From NCBI GenBank assembly GCA_021234155.1, contig JAJEKV010000020.1, positions 3,025,275-3,089,274 of the forward strand: a DNA stretch of 64,000 bases. Reading direction: 5' to 3'. This document shows positions 12,063 to 22,499 of the stretch, piece by piece. The position numbers were made by a program, and so were the translations under genes. How positions within the stretch are numbered: position 1 is the first letter of the stretch; every line of letters begins with the position of its first letter. Source of the DNA: Isoetes taiwanensis (taxonomy: Eukaryota; Streptophyta; Lycopodiopsida; Isoetales; Isoetaceae). The notes below the pieces were generated by a model. It had not been told where the DNA came from and ran no database searches. It saw only the letters and a program-made list of their open reading frames with translations.

Positions 12063-14223
12063 CTCTGATCTCTCCTCCAAAAATTCAACCCATGTCCTCA
12101 TGGGTGCATCTTAGAAACACTCATGAAAAAAATCTAGTTTGTATCTCCCTTTGTGACATCTTCATTGGAACAAACTCAACCATTGATCTAAATTTTTTTT
12201 TTTTTTATAGTCTGCCTCCTTAATTACTCGGGTCTCTTCCCTTTATGCTTTCACATCTTAATCCTCAATTCAACATACTCCCAAATGAATACAATTTTGT
12301 CCCTTAGAACTGACCCATCCTTGTCAAACACAATTGCTTAGCCTTCCAATCCAAGATGATGCATCTCCAAACTTGAAAATTCAAAGCTAGCTTCATACAA
12401 GTAATTTAAGCTAAAGGAAAGATACATATTAGATAGCTCCAATGCACGACCCTTCTAACTTTCAATTTAACATACCGCCAAGTCTAGAACTAACTCAAAT
12501 ATTATGAGTATACTACATATCCAATTCAATATAATAAACATAATGCAGTTAACGCAACTTTTCATAAAGAAGGTACGTGCCATAGAAAAAAACCCACCAT
12601 TCCAAAGAGATACTTTCGAACGAACTAGATATGTAATCTCTTGAGACTTCTTGGGTGGCCAAATCCAAAAAGTAACAAGCAAAATGCATAATCAAGTCCC
12701 CCAGTCTGGGTATCTTATAGCTAGGTAACATACTTAAGTTGATACAAGGGATCCCATAAGAATTATAACCCATGGTACAAAGAATTCCTCTACGAGTTCA
12801 TCCAATGACATTGAAGTATCCTAGGCTATACACTTGGCCTCTATATTTAGCCTACTTCCATACATATTACCCCATCACACTGGTTAGTCTTTCAACAAGA
12901 TTTTATAGGCATCAATTGCCATGAATCTCTTACTTCATGTATTTCGTTCACAACTTCAATCCTTTGACTGCATCTTTAATCAAGTAATGCAATCACCATC
13001 CCTCCATTAATTTACAATCACTTCTAGCATGCCAAATAATTACAATACATGGAAGCACCATTACTAGATGTGCTTACAACTCTTTTATTACATTCCAAGA
13101 TTTTCAAAAATGGCACTTCCCCATGTCTATACATTCCCCTCTGCCTTTATCTCATGTCTGGGCCTTATCTGACAACTCTTTCGTTCAATTTCATGGTTCA
13201 CCTACTACCACGATTAAATATGTTATTCCTCTATTCATCGTCTTCTTCTTCCTTATCCATAAGATAGATAACATTGTTCAATCTTGGCCAATCAATTCTT
13301 CAATCTGCCATAATTTAAGTGTATATCATTCTCTAAATATAAATCGTAACGACGACCACTTTGTTCCATTAAATGCTTTCTTATACTTCAAGAAGTTTTT
13401 TCAAGGCCAAGAACTTTTTCAAGGCTATCACCGACTATTCTAGCCATAACCCTAAGGCCAACAACTTTATAGACCTCAAGTAGGACCATGATGTAACCAC
13501 GACATTTCCTTCTATGTCACACATCACGCTATTTACACATGAGCTTCAATCGACTATCATGCCAATCTTATTTTATAACCATATCTAAGCTTTCTCAAAA
13601 CTTGTCTTACAACCACCGTGTTTGTAACCTTATCCAACCATAGCCTGAATGCTATCAACTTAGCAACTTATTGTTATTTTACCACTAGATAGCAATATAT
13701 AGATCTTTGCACCGTTTTTTCTCAATTTTTAGCTTCAAAAGGATGCACCTAACATCACATCAAGAATCTTATTCATCCGATATGGTGAGATAAACCTTCC
13801 CCTGAATATCATAGGCATTATATATCATGCCTTTGCTTATTCTAAATTTTTCTTGCCACCAGAGTATGCTACTACGAGATCACATCTACATTATAAGAAG
13901 TGGTTACCAAAGTGAAACGCAATACCTGTAACTTAATCTCCCTCAAGCATCACTTCCATGCTATGCGCACATTGGCAACCCTAAATCAAAGTTAGCCCCT
14001 TGATGAAGTACATTTTTCTAGCTTATCTGCTTTGCAGGATAGAAAATCAACCAAGATTATAGAAATACCATGTAATCAATTTCACATACCTTCATAAAAC
14101 AATTTGTCACGCCTCCTCTAAGGCCATCATCTCCACATATATTCAATTGAATACTATTAGCATAATCCAACAACCTCAACTTGAATCTAGACTTTGCTAT
14201 CATACATCCAAGGATCCAACTAT
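12063..14223 (-). other. Internal region 2 of the non-autonomous element
   Basis: A near-identical copy of internal region 1, ending at the primer binding site at 14224-14235. It has no coding domains. Confidence 0.75.
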
Positions 14224-14237
14224 GCTCTGATACCAAG

Positions 14238-15910
14238 CGTGGATTCGGGCTGGCGATTAACCTTTATGGTAACGGAGATCCCATCAATCTCGACCATTGG
14301 ATCTACTTAAGCTTAAAAACTTAAGAAATTAACTCATGCATCTGCAACAATAACACTTAGGTAAAGAATTTAATCTTTGTACATATTCTAAGGTTCCAAA
14401 CATGTACTTGCCCATTACTCAGCAATATCCCCACACACTATGAATGATCTTAATAATTGTAACTTCAAGCCCATATATAATAATAATAATAGTAATAATA
14501 ATCAAGTTTATTGAATAGCAATCCACACACTTCCACTCTCGCCTTTACGAGCTTGGCTACTTTTCCAGAGCATCTCACACCTCTGCTTACACCATCAACC
14601 ACGGGGTTAGTCACATGGACTAAGTGGGGATCGGGGATCTAGGATATATCTTAAAACAATCACCACAAAGCCTTAACTTAGATCAATAACTTAGCCTTAC
14701 CGTAGCCTCGCCCCTGCAACCTAGGTTACTTAGTCCAACAAGCATAATCACAATGCATAATTACACCAAGCATGACCATTGCAACTTAATTCCAACATTA
14801 AAAACACATATACAATAACCAAGCAATCATAGCATCAACATTGCAACCAATATTCCTCTGGGTCTGAGCAAGGTCAACTCGGCTGATCAGGCCAGTGACA
14901 TAGAGGCGGGATAACCACGTGTGTACACACCCATCCACGCCAAGCGTCCGGCATTGGAGGACCACTTAACTGTACATGACGTTGTACCATATGGTACCAA
15001 CGCCCGATGTTCAAATAATACCATAGCACTGTGCAATAACCGCGAGTCTAGACCATCGCACCTAGACTCCGGCCCCAGAGGTCTATATCAAAGAATTATA
15101 CTACACATAGATCACAATACTATGAATTCCACCCAATATCAATTAGGCACATTTCCATATCAAATTTACCTTAGAAATTCCATAATTTACACCTCATGCA
15201 ACAAAGGAAATCCTCATATAAACATTACTATCTCTACCATGCAACATGCAATGCCCTGTGCTTAAGCAAAAAATACAACCTTCACTAATATCTTATTACT
15301 TTTAACTAGATCAACTTCCTTCAAATTACTACTTATAACCTTAATGACGGTGGCTTCCATAACCCTGCTAACTAGTTTATTGAATTGGTTAATATGCTCG
15401 CTATCCATTAACCATGCATGCCTATTCTATTCTATTCATGACCATGCTCATATGATTTAACTCCAAGTTTATACTACGTTCAAAGCAATCATTATTAAAT
15501 CAACACAGCTATACAAACACTAGAAAACCCCAGGTGTAAGGCTTGATCCCCACCTGGAATCCCGCTTGCTTCCTCTGTGCTCCCAGCAACGCTCCCAGAT
15601 CTCTGCACACAACTCGCTCCTTCAACAATCCATCTGCAATCTATCTCCTTCCAAATGCTTCACCATCACATAAAAGACTTCTTTCCCCATGGAAAACTCC
15701 TTCCCCCTAAGAAATCAAGAATAATATTGTTGCACTTATATAACCTAGCAATGCCCTTGCATGCATGCATGCATACACTGCATGCATGGACACATTGCAT
15801 GCATGTATTCCTAGCACATAATCATTTATTTTACCTTGAAAATGCACTCTTATATAATGGCAACGTTACTTACATCTCAATGTTGGTGCTAGGTTGCTAG
15901 GTCCGTTACA
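14238..15910 (-). repeat. LTR 3 of the array (5' LTR in element orientation)
   Basis: Matches LTRs 1 and 2 throughout. Its first about 25 bases are altered (gcgtggattcgggctggcg where the others have ctgtgacgggcctggcc). Its end is intact (GGTCCGTTACA) and is followed by the flanking GGTTC. Confidence 0.8.
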
Positions 15911-15980
15911 GGTTCTTATGCACAAATATCAACATCCGATCGGATGTTGATATTTGTGCATAAGGACCTTTCCCTAGAAA
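15911..15980. repeat. Right part of an 80-bp palindrome split by the LTR array
   Basis: Positions 15916-15939 and 15940-15963 are exact reverse complements (48-bp perfect palindrome centred on gatc). The sequence continues with GGACCTTTCCCTAGAA, the exact reverse complement of TTCTAGGGAAAGGTCC at 6546-6561, left of the array. Removing the array and one 5-bp duplication restores a palindrome with 40-bp arms. Confidence 0.9.
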
Positions 15981-16399
15981 GATCCAGCTTGGTTAATTCT
16001 CACCAAAAAATCAAGCCACCATGAACACACTATAATTGGTTTAAAGATGTGATGAAAACATATAGTACCCTCTCTACCTTCATTGTCTTTGGAGCTTCTT
16101 AAAAAACTACTCTGAATGTACCCATGTTGAGAATCCCCGCCCCCTCCCCCCCCCCCCTCCTCCCCAAAATGAGGGGAAAAAAATGAAGATAACCTCTTTA
16201 TGAGGAGTCAGAGATGAACAGGTTCCCAACCTATACCCAGCAACGCTGGGCACCATTACTAGTACAATGTTAAGGTTCTGGTATACCCAATTGCAGCTAA
16301 CCAACTCCCATGTCTAGATTTTGACAAATTTGTATCAGGCATATACATAGCTGTGGATAAGTCTACGCTAGCCTTCATATAATTTTCCTATCTACTTAC

Positions 16400-16698
16400 T
16401 CTATGATGCCACCATGCTAGCCATGAGGACAAAGAGTTTACATCACTTGGTGAAGCCTTGCCATGCCACCAATCTATGATCGATTGATACATCTTCTCAG
16501 CATCATCTATTATTTGACAGTCTCTCCACTTTCTACAAAGCTTGAGATGTTCTGGTCTATATTCTAGATGTATAAGACTGTTAGTATGGTGTTGTAGACA
16601 TTGTTCAAAATGGAAATCACAAGATCTTTTCTTTTCAGGATATATTTGGCCATTATAAAAGACTTCTCTAATTGCCGTCCCATTGGCCTGGGCCTCAT
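16400..16698 (-). pseudogene. Internal exon of a MULE-like transposase gene (probable)
   Basis: The minus strand has an open stretch of about 99 codons with no stop, bordered by a good acceptor (ctaacAG, 16700-16699) and a strong donor (GTAAGT, from 16399). The protein contains REVFYNGQIYPEKKRSCDFH, then FEQCLQHH and WRDCQIIDDAEKMYQSIIDW. A Cys-Asp-Phe-His-Phe-x5-Leu arrangement is typical of the region after the catalytic domain in MULE-type transposases (from family knowledge). No start codon belongs to it, so it is an internal exon; flanking exons are not clearly preserved. Confidence 0.5.
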
Positions 16699-16796
16699 CT
16701 GTTAGTGATGCAAATGGGTACCATCACCTTCACAAAATGTAATGTTTTAAAATAGCAATTTCGATTGATTGTAAAAACATAACTTTCAAGTATGAT

Positions 16797-16955
16797 TTAA
16801 GCCACCTCAACCTCCGGCCATGGAGGGCAACCCTCCGTGCGCAGCACCTTGTTTTCTTTTCCAATAACTATAATACGGTCATAATCAGCATCATGAAGTG
16901 CTTGTGCACCATGTTTGCATCTATTTCTGCAAATGCTAAATTCAACAATAGATCA
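16797..16955 (-). pseudogene. Minus-strand coding fragment upstream of the MULE-like exon
   Basis: A readable frame ends at a TAA (16799-16797) and contains CRNRCKHGAQALHDADYDRI then VIGKENKVLR and PPWPEVEVA. I do not recognise the family. The phrase looks like real protein rather than noise, and the same strand as the exon at 16400-16698 suggests the same decayed gene. Confidence 0.35.
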
Positions 16956-18779
16956 CTTGTCCAAGAGAAGGAGTTTCACGTGCATTTCACAATGTTGAAA
17001 CAACCTTAAAGATGGAGAATATGAAATGGTATAGTTATGGATGAGATATTTTTCATCTTCACGATCATTACACTGCAAAATGTCGTCGTGTGATAATTCT
17101 TGCAAAATTCAAATGGCCGTTCATCAAACAGAAAATACATCAGCAACACATAAAAGTTGAGTTAATGGCCAAATTCCACATGCGGCAATGGTACCTCTCT
17201 CTTAACTCAACTTCTAGGTCCCTTTTTTTAGAGCTACAACTCTGTGATTCCATTGCGGCAGTTACATTATGAAGCCAATTCAAAATAGTTTAAGACATAT
17301 TATTGCGCAAATCTACGGCAAAATTTGTCTGGCACTTCATTCAATTTTTAAAAATCAAGGATCAACCCTGCCAATTAATCGAATGTTTGGGAGTTAAAGT
17401 GGTAGCGTTTTTTGTTTTAGGAGGAGTATTTTGGTAACTGTTGCATGGAATTAGACGGCAAGTGGTAGTTACGACGTGCCACTATAAAAATGGTTCACTC
17501 TCATCTAATTCAGTCGAATCTGGCTCTAATGAGCTCATCTTGCTATGAACAATAATAATCTTCTTTCTATGATAGAAATTTAGCTTTCCTTTCTAGTGAG
17601 AAATAAAAGTATTAAACATATCTTTTAAAAAATTTCTATCTCTAAACTTCTTCAAGCAAGCTGCCAAAGATAATGCCATACCTTTTCGATGCACTAGGAG
17701 TCATGCAGCTAGAAAATGTTGTAATATAAAGGGTTGGGGGGGGGGGGGGGCAGATGCATGTAGAAAATAACTAGTCAACTTGCAATCCTCAAGCATAGAG
17801 AAGATAAGGAATGCAGTATGGGACCCAAGAAGAGAACAAATGCGTTAAATCTTGTTCTAAGCATGAGCATCATCAAGATCAGATGTAAATACTTCATCTG
17901 TGTGTGTATCCCTTCCAAATATATTGTTCATCAGGTATGCCAAGTCCCTGGCTTTGCCTCTTTCATTCCCTAAAATAGACTGTCTTGCATGTTCAGTGTT
18001 AATGTCATTGAAGGGCACATTTGACTCAAGTGTCCCGCCTCTGTATCTGGCTTTTGGCTTGGAGTTTCTAATAAGTTTGTCATTCTTCTAAAAAAAAAAA
18101 GAAATTGACTCAAGTGTCTTGAACAAAATATTTCCACACTCAAAGTGGGACATTCATCCTTCAATATAATCATGAAACCTACCTTCAAACAGATGCTCGA
18201 AAAAGGATTTCATTACTTCGATCATATTCCTCTGCTTTAAGGCAGTACATCCTAAATGCTTCAAGTGCCAAATTAATAGAAATCTTCAGTAAATTCTAGT
18301 CCCTCTGCCATAATTACTATTTATCCAAGCTCATTCTTGTGTATATGAAATGTTGCTATGATGTCTAAACTGGATACAATTCTCTTGGGTTACAACGTTT
18401 GTTAGAACTGATGATCCAAATTAAAAAACCGTAAGCAATCGCCTGCTCATGGATGATCAGTCTAAGCTGAAAGCTTTGAAGACTGTTGCAACTTCTACGT
18501 CTTCTACATTTAAATCAGATATATGGTGTCTTTTGAGCTTTAATCACATTTTGCAAAAAAAAAAAAAAAGGTTCTATGGTCATAAAAGCGGGGATTCTAG
18601 CCAGCGCTGGAGCTCCACAACATTTAGGTGATCCCCATTAATAACTCAACATGAATTGGGAATCAAGAGAATGTTCTTAGCTCCCCCACACGACACCATC
18701 AAACAAGGGTTTGCCCTTTCAAGCAACCCAAAAATAATTATACCTATAGTGGTCTGGTAACGATTAGTTATAATACCTA

Positions 18780-19192
18780 TTTCCAAACTTATGAGTAACC
18801 ACTAAATTGACCATAATCCAATTTTTAATAAATCAATGTTGTAATAGAAAAACCAACATGAATAATCACTATGAAATTTAAAATAGTATTAAAAACTCCC
18901 ACAATTGAAACCAATGTGAATAACCATCATCACATTGCTAACAATATTGAAAAAATCTTACGACAAGCCACTACCAATTCGATAAACCATGGTATATTAA
19001 AAAACCATAATGAATTACCATATTACATTAAAAACCATATCAAAAACCATTATCAACTCAAATAAACCATGCTTCAACAAAAAACCAATATAATTAACTA
19101 TGTACTAATTATAAAAACCACAATAATATGTGGTTTTTATTAAGGATAAAAAAATCTGCATAGAAAACCACACCAATAGTGGTTTTTTAGTG
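18780..19192 (-). mobile_element. Possible CACTA-type transposon terminus with subterminal repeats
   Basis: Read from 19192 on the minus strand the sequence starts CACTAAAAAACCACTATTGG, a CACTA-like end. It is followed by repeated, inverted aaaaccac / gtggtttt blocks (19113-19139, 19164-19187) and many 'aaaaccat' motifs back to about 18840, resembling CACTA subterminal arrays. I do not find the matching left end or a 3-bp target duplication, so the element is unconfirmed. Confidence 0.45.
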
Positions 19193-19206
19193 GTAAATTA
19201 TAGTAG

Positions 19207-19869
19207 TTAATTTTTTGGGTGCCTTGTGTCACCCTGAAGGGAGGCAAAGATATTCCCTAAGTTCGCCGCGATCACAGTACTTTGAGCAGCCACTTTAGCA
19301 GCTATTTGTTCATTATTGCTTTCCTTATCAGGCTGCTGATTACTAGTTCCCTCACTAGAACCATCGTCCACTTTTGAATTGGACAAGTCTACGAGACTTT
19401 TGATTGCTGAAGATTTCAGGTTGCCATAAGGGCCTTTAGGAGATTTGGCAAGCACATGCATGAGGAATGGTTCAAGAAAGTCTTTCGCCTGCTCATCACT
19501 CACAAAACAGTGACATCTTCTAACACCCATAAGAGCCTCTCGGGCAATATAACCTCCAACATGAAGCTCCAAGCAGGTTGTATCAATTGGAGCAAATGCC
19601 GGGGGAAATCCATTTTTATTTAAGGGGCCCTTCTCCTTAGTTTGTAGCTCGTACTTGATTTCCCCACTTAGGAGGGGGTCCCGATCCTCATCCTCTTCTG
19701 ACTCATCCTGTTCTGACTGATCCTGATCCGTATGATAGAATATAGTTCTTAAGTCTGGATCATCTAGAAGAAAACATTCCCATGCACTGCTATTGTCACC
19801 CTTGGCCTTAGCAATATCATATTCCTCGTCTGACAGCATGGCTATCATAATAAAGATCACATGTGCCAT
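19207..19869 (-). CDS. Locus A, C-terminal exon (220 codons)
   Basis: An open minus-strand frame with an acidic stretch (EQDESEEDEDRD) and a compact middle (LELHVGGYIAREALMGVRRC), ending in a polar tail with KVAAQSTVIAANLGNIFA. It lies on the same strand directly downstream of the other locus A exons and ends next to the possible CACTA terminus. It could be the last exon of the DGQH gene or a separate small gene. I recognise no family. Confidence 0.45.
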   Translation of the reverse strand: MAHVIFIMIAMLSDEEYDIAKAKGDNSSAWECFLLDDPDLRTIFYHTDQDQSEQDESEEDEDRDPLLSGEIKYELQTKEKGPLNKNGFPPAFAPIDTTCLELHVGGYIAREALMGVRRCHCFVSDEQAKDFLEPFLMHVLAKSPKGPYGNLKSSAIKSLVDLSNSKVDDGSSEGTSNQQPDKESNNEQIAAKVAAQSTVIAANLGNIFASLQGDTRHPKN

Positions 19870-20049
19870 CTTCCGTTCTGTTCGCAGCTCATTATCCTTA
19901 ACATCATATATTAGGCATCCCTCCCTAATAACTTTGAGGCACTCGGATCATGAGCGTGAGAGATAGTGCATCTTGAGATGTGACTCACCAAGGACAAACG
20001 ATGACAATAGTGAAGGACCTCTCGGTTGTCAATCCTATCTGAGATGGTA

Positions 20050-20224
20050 AAGAAGTCATTTGTAGTCCTTCCGGTTCATGCCCATATCTCCTCTCCCACC
20101 CCTGCTGTCCAACACAAAGAGTGATATATTTTTAAGGCCAGAAGTTGATTCTGGCAAGAGACCTTTGTACCCAATGGAGACTGAATACTGGACAGCACTC
20201 AACGAAGGACATTCTATCCTTAGT
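20050..20224 (-). pseudogene. Locus A, coding continuation after exon 3
   Basis: The minus strand reads IECPSLSAVQYSVSIGYKGL then LPESTSGLKNISLFVLDS and GDMGMNRKDYK before a TGA. The corresponding place in locus B has a similar 'LRCPAF' start. Probably a further exon or frameshifted part of the same gene. The borders are uncertain. Confidence 0.4.
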
Positions 20225-20296
20225 GAAAGCACTCTTCTTGTATAAGACTTCCTTCTTTAAGCACTGGTCTAAAACCCAAATGGTCTCAAAGATCGC

Positions 20297-20696
20297 CTAG
20301 CCCCCTCGAGTCTTTCTCATCTCTGTCACATTCAAGTCAAAGATGCTTACATCAACAGGAGGCACCCTACCCATAGTATCTGGCAGCTTCCTTTGTGCAT
20401 AAGCGTCCCAGAATTCATTCCACTTTTGCCATACTGCCTCCTTACAAAAGACAATCTTATACGAGTCTGTTGGACCTGACCTGCTAGATGAGCTTTCAGA
20501 AGGATCTGCAATGTCATCACCACCTTTTTTCTTTGATTTTCTTGTAGTTTTCTTCTTCTCCTGTATAATTGTCTGCGACAGAGTCCGCTCCAGCAGCTTG
20601 AAAGCCTCAGACTTTGACCCGCCCTGTCTGGTGGGTAATGGGCAGCCATATTCCACCCACTGTTGACGGGCGTGGCGCAGTTGCTCCACGTATGGA
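20297..20696 (-). CDS. Locus A, exon 3 of the DGQH gene
   Basis: Starts after the acceptor with PYVEQLRHARQQWVEYG, followed by a Lys-rich stretch (EKKKTTRKSKKKGG), a Ser-rich linker and YKIVFCKEAVWQKWNEFWDA. Locus B has the same order: PYTDQRIHAR, a KKKKPIKK stretch, then YDLLLCNEKIWQKWTEIWAL. The conserved W-Q-K-W block suggests a structured domain. A TAG (20299-20297) ends the frame after MRKTRGG, but the next codons (AIFETIWVLDQCLKKEV) still look like protein, so the stop may be a mutation. Function unknown. Confidence 0.6.
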
Positions 20697-21119
20697 CTGC
20701 CAAAAGTACAGGCATTGAATCAGTATCAGAGACAAGAAACACGCCGGGCGCGATTTCAATAGAAAAGAACAACCTCAAAGCACGCCTGGCGTGAAATGAA
20801 TTAAATACCAATGCAATTCACGCCAGGCGTGCTTTCGAATCGGTTGAATTTACGCCAGGCGTGCTTTCGAATCGGTTGAATTCACGCCAGGCGTGATTTC
20901 AAATGAATTGAAATCACGCCAGGCGTGCTTTCAAATCAAATCAATTCACGCCAGGCGTGCTTTAACATTTCACGCCTGGCGTGAATTGGTTTGATTTGAA
21001 AGCACGCCTGGCGTGATTTGGTTTCATTACAGGAAATCACGCCTGGCGTGAATTGGTTTCATTTGAATGAACGCCTGGCGTGAATATGAAAGTGCTAACA
21101 TCCTAATACAGTTAGTTAC
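20697..21119 (-). other. Locus A, intron 2 (423 bp), occupied by a palindrome array
   Basis: Donor GTAACT (21119) and acceptor TTTTGGCAG (ending 20697) define a phase-2 intron: AG plus T makes Ser, followed by Pro-Tyr. The paralogous gene in locus B has the same phase and the same Ser-Pro-Tyr junction. About 80 percent of the intron is the CACGCCWGGCGTG array. Confidence 0.7.
20740..21082. repeat. Intronic array of 11 palindromes CACGCCWGGCGTG, mostly 32-bp spaced
   Basis: Sites start at 20740 (variant), 20781, 20819, 20851 (first base t), 20883, 20915, 20947, 20971, 21003, 21038 and 21070 (first base a). Intervals are 41, 38, 32, 32, 32, 32, 24, 32, 35 and 32. Sites 20819-20947 carry A as the central base with spacers like ctttcaaatcaaatcaatt; sites 20971-21070 carry T with the reverse-complement spacers. 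The array therefore also folds on itself around about 20965. Thirty-two bp is close to three helical turns, so all sites would face one side of the helix. A DNA-binding or recombination role is inferred. Confidence 0.9.
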
Positions 21120-22260
21120 CTTTTGTATAGAAATGTCTTCCCCATTTCATTCAAAGTTGCACTAATCTCAGCCAAATCTGCAGGTGAAGTATTGGCATCC
21201 AAGATACGACACCTCCTATACGTATAGTGATTGTAGAACGCATTTTGGCATGTTTGTTCTGCCTTCCTGATAAGGGCCTTCTGTGCCTCAACAGAATGCT
21301 GCCCGTCGATGACGACGAATTTAATGTTCTCCTTTAACATTATATCCTCGAAGTTCGTCCACTCAGCGGGCTTGTTCGAGATCATATCCCAAGGTAACAC
21401 ATCCGCTGGCATAGGCATTTGACCTGGATTACTAATCATGCTCTGAACAATCTCCATGTCATGTGCTGGATCATATCTTCTGCTAACATAAATGGAGCTT
21501 GGTGAACGGATGAGGGACTTCACATGGATCGCAAAAGTTTCCTTAAGACCCAATGGATAATGGTCAGAGTATTTATTCAGCTTGTTCAAGGCCTCTAGCT
21601 GCGCCACCCTGTCCTGTTCATTCTCAAAAATAGAAGCCTCCATGCCTTCGACAACTGCAGGTTGAACATCCTTCCCTAGATCTAGGACCCTCCTAGAAGC
21701 TTTCAAGTCAGCTAATTCCCTAGCTTGCTGCAAATAGTGACTTGCTGTCAGTTTAGTGAACATGCCTCTACGCACAGCTGTTACCCCTTGGCAAATAGAT
21801 ATTGGCGTAACTGCTACATTGGTTGGCCAACCATACTTAAAACATGTCTCACCGTTCACATCTGTCTTCATGAACGTATCCTTGTATGCAGTAGCTCTAC
21901 AATGAGTAAGTCTGAGCAGATCTTTCTTTTGCTTATGTGTAATCTCCAAGAGCAATTTGCAGTTGGTGTCATCCTCTTCCTCACAAGAGATTAGGATCCC
22001 TTGTTTGATCATCTTGTCTGCTTCCTTTTTCCTCGAGAAGAGAGTTAAGTCGAGCTTGCCATTTGTCTTGGCAAGGTCAACGTACTACTCGGCACCCTCA
22101 TCCATTTTCTCTTCAGGGAAGGCAGGGTCAGTGGTTGCTATAAGAATCGGCCCTTCATCATCTAAGGTGAGATCATATGGTACTGTATCTGGGTCGTCTA
22201 CCTTTGCTTTCTTGGCAGGATTAGAACCCGAATTATTAGGGGTTTTCTTCCTCTTGGGCA
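21120..22260 (-). CDS. Locus A, exon 2: DGQH-motif protein (possibly ParB/sulfiredoxin-like fold)
   Basis: About 380 codons on the minus strand. They start with a basic stretch (PKRKKTP, then PAKKAKVDD, a likely nuclear signal) and an acidic segment. The C-terminal part holds KFVVIDGQHSVEAQKAL near 21325-21275. A hydrophobic strand followed by DGQH and an Ala-rich helix resembles the signature of ParB/Srx-fold and DGQHR proteins of bacteria (family knowledge, no search run). One in-frame TAG (22087-22085) interrupts an otherwise open frame that reads on as YVDLAKTNGKLDL, so this copy is mutated or the stop is read through. Locus B carries a clear homologue (MPADLIPF, VIDGQHPVRAAQVL, CRVLSADTPPIELASIS against MPADVLPW, VIDGQHSVEAQKAL, CRILDANTSPADLAEIS). 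The exon ends AAAAG then GTAACT, phase 2. Confidence 0.6.
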
Positions 22261-22499
22261 CTGCATTGAACATTGCTATCTCCAACTGTCTAACACTGCT
22301 ATATTCTATAAAACAGAGCAAAATTATGTTCTACAAAATGGACAATCAGAGCATTAACTGATGGTAATACTTAAAATTCATGCAAAGCATAATAACTCAA
22401 ACTCATGCAAAGCATATTAACTGAAGGCAAGGAACTATCTCAAATTCATGCAAGCATAATACTCTCCACACAGTGTGTATTCTGTGGCAAATTAAATAC

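Larger units (their letters stand above)
6562..15910 (-). mobile_element. Tandem LTR retrotransposon array (LTR-int-LTR-int-LTR), non-coding, minus strand
   Basis: The sequence from 6562 repeats at 10394 and about 14238 (period about 3.83-3.84 kb) and stops in the third copy at 15910. On the minus strand each 'LTR' ends in GGCCCGTCACA and begins TGTAACGGACC, near-matching terminal inverted repeats. A sequence complementary to initiator tRNA-Met (gctctgatacca on plus) lies 2 bp outside the second LTR, and the equivalent lies before the third. Five-base flanks GGTCC (6557-6561) and GGTTC (15911-15915) look like one shared target duplication with one mismatch. The internal segments (about 2.16 kb) have no gag or pol, so this is a non-autonomous LARD-like element. 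Unequal LTR-LTR recombination is the simplest origin of the tandem form. Confidence 0.85.
15981..18770. other. Mostly non-coding, with remnants of a minus-strand TE gene
   Basis: Apart from the exon and fragment listed separately, I see only short uninterpretable frames, a C/G homopolymer cluster near 16140-16165, a poly-G run near 17736-17750 and poly-A runs near 18090 and 18557. The minus strand around 17270-17150 has a short readable stretch (AAMESQSCSSKKRDLEVELR) that may be another decayed exon of the same gene. Confidence 0.4.

Noticed and set aside
7246-15900. Recurring small open frames in the LTR array
   Set aside because: They recur because the DNA is duplicated; they lie in LTRs or non-coding internals and lack domains.
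20740-21082. Array of short repeats with equal spacers, resembling a CRISPR array
   Set aside because: The repeat is a 13-bp palindrome, the spacers are similar to each other and reverse-complementary between halves, the context is a eukaryotic intron and there are no cas genes.
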